Assembly: GCA_964019055.1 (NCBI GenBank)
Contig: OZ025210.1
Coordinates: 3,539,047-3,603,046 of the forward strand
Length of the DNA: 64,000 nt
Direction of reading: 5' to 3'
From: Anthopleura xanthogrammica
Taxonomy: Eukaryota; Cnidaria; Anthozoa; Actiniaria; Actiniidae
Position 1 is the first letter of the stretch, and every line of letters starts with the position of its first letter. The notes under the pieces were generated by a model. It ran no database searches. It saw only the letters and a list, made by a program, of their open reading frames with translations, and was not told the DNA's origin. Below, one piece after another: positions 59,426-64,000 of the stretch. The position numbers were made by a program, and so were the translations under genes.

Positions 59426-61002
59426 AACATTAGTATAGTATATATATAATGTATATAATTTAGAGTGCAATTCTGAATTAATTTGCACGAGTGTTTTTCA
59501 GTTCAAAATAGCACGATCCCGTAGGGTGAATACTAATTGACCACTTCAAAAACCACAAGAGTAGAAATCGACGATATGGTAGCCATCTTTGTCAGGGGCA
59601 AATAAACAAAACTATGTTACAGTTATGAAGTCGATTAACATTAACAATTCACCACAAGACACTTTAACAAGATGAATTAAGTAGATGGACATGAAAGAAA
59701 GATAAATAAACGAAACTCTCTATATCATCTGACACATCTTTGTTTTGTTTTGCTTTGTCCCCTGGACACCCCATAATGCCTTGCGCTTCAAGAGCCTCGT
59801 CTTGGATTGCTTTGTACGTGATCACTTAACCAGAATATCGAAAGCGGGCTATTTGCACTGCAGTTCAAATTACTTTCTTCTCCTGTGTTATTGGTTAACT
59901 ATAGCACTGCTCTCAGCCAATTAAATCGAGTAGATTTTTCATGTAATATTGATATATTATATAATGATAATCGTGGATAATTTTTTTAAATAAAAAATAC
60001 TTATAAATAAAAATTATACTGAGAGTTTCAAGCCAAAAATGAACTTAAAATGCTCTTAATTAACTGTGTTGCTTTATAAATTATTGGTTAGAGCAAAAGA
60101 GCCTACTGAGCCACGATAGGATATCATACTATGTCATTTTACGTATCATCTCTCCGTATGCATTAGTCTCTTTTCGCGCCAAAATATAAACTGAACCCAC
60201 TGGTACCACAGACCAGTGGTATACATACGAGAGAGAGGGGAAAAAATGAATGCCGCAAAAACACTGAAAACCAAGCAACAACGTGAAACGACGAAAATAT
60301 GTATTCCAATTTTGATATAAATTATAGACAATGATTGAAAAGAACGATAATTATTGCCTCCGGTGATTTTGCTGTTTTCAACACCTCCTACACGTACGAA
60401 ACATGCGGCTTGACGCTCTTACTTACTCTTTGGTCTCACACTTTTATCGGATACCAGTTATAGATTATTTCTCAATAAGAGCAACCTGTTATTTCCAGTG
60501 CAAAGCTAATCATCTTAAATTCTTGAATGAATTTTTAGTAGGAATATATTTTTGTTTTACTCGAGAAGAGTAGAGTATAGTAACCGACTTTAGTTATCCT
60601 AATCATAGCACAACTTCAGTATTTTTTTAATACCTGAGATTTGATAGCTCGTGAAAAATCCCCTGCAACCTAATTACTAGCAGTTTAAAGCCGTATTTTA
60701 AGGCCTGCAATTGAAACGATGTCGTGATTATAATTTGAAATTCTCTCAAATCCAGGTTGTTTGTGGCACAGATATTTATACCTCAGCCAAGATAGTGACG
60801 AAAACTGACAATTAAAAATACCATTGTAACAGCTGCAGGAATTCTCTACTATATAACTAGCTATTCTAACTGTAGCACTCTATCTAAATATACCCTTGAA
60901 AAACAAGCAGCCCACGAGAGAGAGAAGGTAATAGCAAATACTGTTTAAAATATCAAGATTACGTAAGTGACTTACTTCAGTGAGAAGTTCCAACTGAGTA
61001 TT

Positions 61003-61269
61003 CTAGTGAAGTTTATTCTTATTTCTAGCTTTAATTGCAATTTGTTTCGAGTGTTTTTCTATCCAACACTCATTGATGGGTAGATCTAGCCGTCTAAAGA
61101 GAGCCGGAATGAATTGTTCGTCTGTTTTAAAAAATTCAATAGAGCCACTAGCGGTTAAATCAAGACACAAGGCGTTCCACTGCGAAGTACCCCTCACCAT
61201 GGTAACAACGCGTGGCAGCCCATGGAGGTCATAAGACCAGACGTATTGATTAAATACAAAACGCTTTTT
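61003..61269 (-). CDS. Orphan terminal exon candidate (88 codons plus stop)
   Basis: An acceptor-like GTGTAG at 61270-61275 precedes an open phase-0 frame reading KKRFVFNQYVWSYDLHGLPR, VVTMVRGTSQWNALCLDL and so on, ending NKNKLH before a TAG stop. Composition (Trp, Cys, mixed hydrophobics, LFRRLDLPINECWIEKHSKQ) is protein-like. I do not recognise the family, and no upstream exon could be assigned between 61.3 and 64 kb, so it could be the last exon of a gene extending past the window or a stranded pseudo-exon. Confidence 0.35.
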   Translation of the reverse strand, partial: KKRFVFNQYVWSYDLHGLPRVVTMVRGTSQWNALCLDLTASGSIEFFKTDEQFIPALFRRLDLPINECWIEKHSKQIAIKARNKNKLH

Positions 61270-61424
61270 CTACACTAATTGCGAGTTCTAACGATCGAGT
61301 AACAAGAAGAAGTCCTCAGCTTAAGACACTATATTTGGGAAGCATTATAATCATAATATAAGTCCCCGTTTGAATTGTTTTATTGAGCTGATGCGCTTGG
61401 AGTACCTGTAGCTGTAGTTGAGAA

Positions 61425-61850
61425 AGTAACGAAAAAAACTTCAAATTTTATCGTTATCGATATGGGCCGATCAAAATCAGGGTATGTGGCTAATTCCCAA
61501 ATCGAATCGCGATTTAGCGTGTTGGGTTTTGCAGAGGGAGGAAAACCGAAGAAACTACTACTCATGTTATGGCGAGTCCGCGTGTGAGAGCAGTAGCTTT
61601 AGCTATAATTAATACAACTGTGGTCTAGAAATGGGGAGGTATAAATTTAAAACTGCATTGAATCTTCTAACAACGAACACACTAACAAGCAAGGATAAGA
61701 ACAAACGTAAGAACACTAACCTTCAAACTTTTCCTTCAAATTTTATCGATACCAGCTTATGATCAAAACTTGGGCACGGCTAACTCACAGATCGAATTGG
61801 AATTTGACCTGCTGTATTTTGCGGAGAGAGGAAAACCGTAGAATCAGCTA
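61425..61850. repeat. Direct repeat pair, about 115 bp, 190 bp apart
   Basis: Copy A at about 61436-61551 and copy B at about 61733-61841 share CTTCAAATTTTATCG, GATCAAAA, GGCTAA, ATCGAAT and TTTTGC(A/G)GAG(G/A)GAGGAAAAC in order. The last motif also occurs inverted at 22032 in the SINE-like fragment. Confidence 0.7.
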
Positions 61851-63507
61851 GGAGAAGAATTGATGCAAATTGTTTGAAACATGTATTTGCAATGCAATAT
61901 AGGGAAAACCAGGCAAACAACTAAAAACACCTCCGTCTGGGGATTCGCGCAACTAAGTGTTAGGAACACGTACGTCTCGTTTTAAAATTAGTTATTAGGG
62001 CGCACAAAAACCAAACAGCACTTTGTCGCCACTGGCTAGGGTCATCTTTGGTTCAAACTTTTGCTAAGCTAACTAAGAAGTTCACTTTGTAAGTTAGAAT
62101 TCCAATTCACCACTCTTGCAGCTCAGGATAAGATATGTATGTGCTTTGACAGGTTGACTGCGAGACAAAATCACCCCGACAGTGTTCAGTCAAAGAGTTC
62201 TAATTGCATAATTACTGCCTATCAAGTGATGCCTTATATTAATGAAATTTATCAAAGAAAGTTGCCACTTAAGGCTCCTTGGGTGGTTGGCCAAAATAAC
62301 CGCAAAGCAATGGAATTATTCTCTCTTACACGTGGTTTAATATGATTGGGAAAACGCTATACTTGGAGTGATCAACTGCAGGATTTATATAATAAAACTT
62401 TTCAGTTTGGGAGTAAAATTTAACTGGTATCTTTTCAAGGGGTGACACGAACTACACGGAATAATAATGGCACGTGGTCTGAGATGGGAAAACATCATTA
62501 CGCCCAAATGCCAGAAAGGTCTTTCATCATGTGACATGGGACGCACACGCTCGTAGATGTTAGTATTCCGACTTTTTGGGTTTTCCAAAAAAAATTTTGA
62601 TTTATTCATAACTTTTGTATTCGCCTTAAATTACCGAAGGATGAATGCATTCATCTATTTATTCAAGGACTTAAAAGTCTAATGTTAACATTAGGTCTCG
62701 TATTTATTATTTTTTTTTTTTTACAACGAACAGGTAGTTTTAATGAACAGTGCTAAGTTGAAGGATTCAGTCGATCATCAGCCAAAATAAAGACAAATTA
62801 ATGTTGAAAAAAGGAGGACTAAAAAATTTGATAACAACATTTCAAGCCAAACCAATAATAAAGAAAGCAGGTCGTCTTTAAAAAAAAAAAGGTCAAAAAC
62901 AAAAGGACTTTCGCCAAGGTATATAGTGATAGACGCCTCTTTCTGGTGGTCCTCATACCACCCTTTGTTAGGTTCAGTTCAATGAAATAACGACCTCACT
63001 CCACCCTCCCCCAGCTCCCTTGGATAGTCAGTTAATTCTAATGCCTCACCGTACCTCCCTCCGTTAAGAATGGACCAAAGTCCTCTGCAACTCTTTCCTC
63101 TCCATTTTAGCTATTAACACTTTATTTTTGGAGATGAAGTGCTCTACACGTAAAAATGGTTCACCTTGGAAACATCTAATTGGCTCGATATCACCGCCAT
63201 CTCCTGCACTTACCAGGGACTTGAGAAAAATTATGATAATTTTTACTGAATTATTAATATTTTTTTTGAGAAACTGACCATTATAAGGCAAATTAGTTAT
63301 AAAAGTAACTCGATGCTTATGATACTTTTCATATTCTGATAAAATTCCATTTTCTTTACAACATTGCACCGTAACTCATGGTCATAAACATCTCATAAAT
63401 TTGACTAAAAATATACATATGCATATATATGTGTTTGTGTGTATGATTTTTGGCAATATCAATCATCTCTGATATTTTTATCAAGTTGTCTGTCACTAGG
63501 ATTTCTG

Positions 63508-63508
63508 G

Positions 63509-63546
<38 letters not shown>
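63508..63546. repeat. (AT)n microsatellite
   Basis: About 19 TA units. Confidence 0.95.
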
Positions 63547-63548
<2 letters not shown>

Positions 63549-63610
63549 CAATAATGATTTATATTTTATAGCAAAGCATAAAATCATAAAGTTATATATA
63601 TATGTATATT

Positions 63611-63909
63611 TATCCCACACCATAGAAAATACAGCCAATCAGAAAGCAGGAAAGCCGTTGCATATTCGTCGGTATTTCACTCTTCCTTCCCATCATGCAC
63701 TGCGCATTGAATCTACGTATTTGTATTTTCTATGGGGTGGGATAAAATGGTTATACAATGGTTTCTCGTGGCATACCGTGGATATTCCACTCGTCACTTG
63801 TACTTTCTTCGTATACACACTCGCCTAAATGCTCGTGCGTATACCGAAACCACAAGCGACTCGTGGGATATTCCACGGTATGCCACTCGAAATTAGACCA
63901 TTGTATAAC
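63611..63909. mobile_element. Compound foldback element, copy 2 (relative at 41460-41745)
   Basis: Outer hairpin: TCCCACACCATAGAAAATAC (63612) is inverted relative to TGTATTTTCTATGGGGTGGG (63721). Second hairpin: GTTATACAATGGTTTCTCGT and GGCATACCGTGGATATTCCA are mirrored by GTGGGATATTCCACGGTATG and CCATTGTATAAC. Two adjacent self-complementary units move as one block, since both also occur at 41.5 kb. Confidence 0.75.
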
Positions 63910-64000
63910 TAGTATATATTTATCAGTAATAATTATTACAGAATTATGGATGTCTACTATATTTATCTTTATTTACTAATATAAAACATCGTTATCCAAA

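Larger units (their letters stand above)
51000..61002. other. AT-rich, gene-poor spacer
   Basis: No gene with family similarity or a consistent exon chain was found. Open frames here are short, AT-driven and mutually overlapping. Minus-strand sequence at 52330-52680 has a few exon-like phrases (KWIIAHARIRDIACIEF) but is interrupted and is left uncalled. Repeats are listed separately. Confidence 0.55.

Noticed and set aside
59181..59488. Poly-Ile frames on both strands
   Set aside because: They cover the ATT/AAT/GAT repeat; no gene.
63064..63369. 101-codon minus-strand frame
   Set aside because: The middle is AT-driven (KNINNSVKIIIIFLK) and no family or splice partner was seen.

Overview
The window looks like an anthozoan cnidarian genome segment (coral or sea anemone). 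It is AT-rich and intron-dense, with standard GT-AG introns, microsatellites and many small foldback (MITE-like) elements. The gene set is metazoan: a Golgi GRIP golgin, a TRAF adaptor, and a PDZ protein ending in an interleukin-1-like domain. The organism is inferred from these characters; no species-diagnostic gene is present. Gene models were built by hand from splice signals and reading frame.

Layout. 1-2.2 kb: no confident gene; a degenerate KPFKC-motif (C2H2-like) vestige lies at 1.5-2.1 kb. 2.18-25.09 kb, minus strand: an apparently complete multi-exon GCC2/GCC185-type golgin, with the GRIP domain at the low-coordinate end, one 611-codon exon in the middle and the conserved N-terminus at 25.09 kb. 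25.1-27.3 kb: spacer with foldback repeats. 27.32-35.53 kb, minus strand: an approximately 426-residue protein with a poly-Ser linker, a PDZ domain and a C-terminal beta-trefoil whose motifs resemble the IL-1/IL-18 family. 36.40-39.71 kb, plus strand: a complete 539-residue TRAF. 39.7-42.2 kb: spacer packed with inverted-repeat elements, one nested in another. 42.25-50.96 kb, minus strand: a large, disordered, Ser-rich protein of at least 1,342 residues with no recognised family, with a TATA-type promoter near 50.99 kb. 51-64 kb: mostly non-coding, AT-rich and repeat-rich, with one orphan exon candidate at 61.0-61.27 kb.

The most interesting unit is the divergent (head-to-head) pair made by the IL-1-like gene and the TRAF gene. 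The space between their first coding exons is about 0.9 kb. It holds a perfect palindromic kappaB-type site and a second kappaB-consensus site. A cytokine-like ligand and a TRAF signal adaptor sharing one probable NF-kappaB-responsive intergenic region would be a compact innate-immunity module. The homology and the shared regulation are both inferences from motifs and need structure prediction and expression data.
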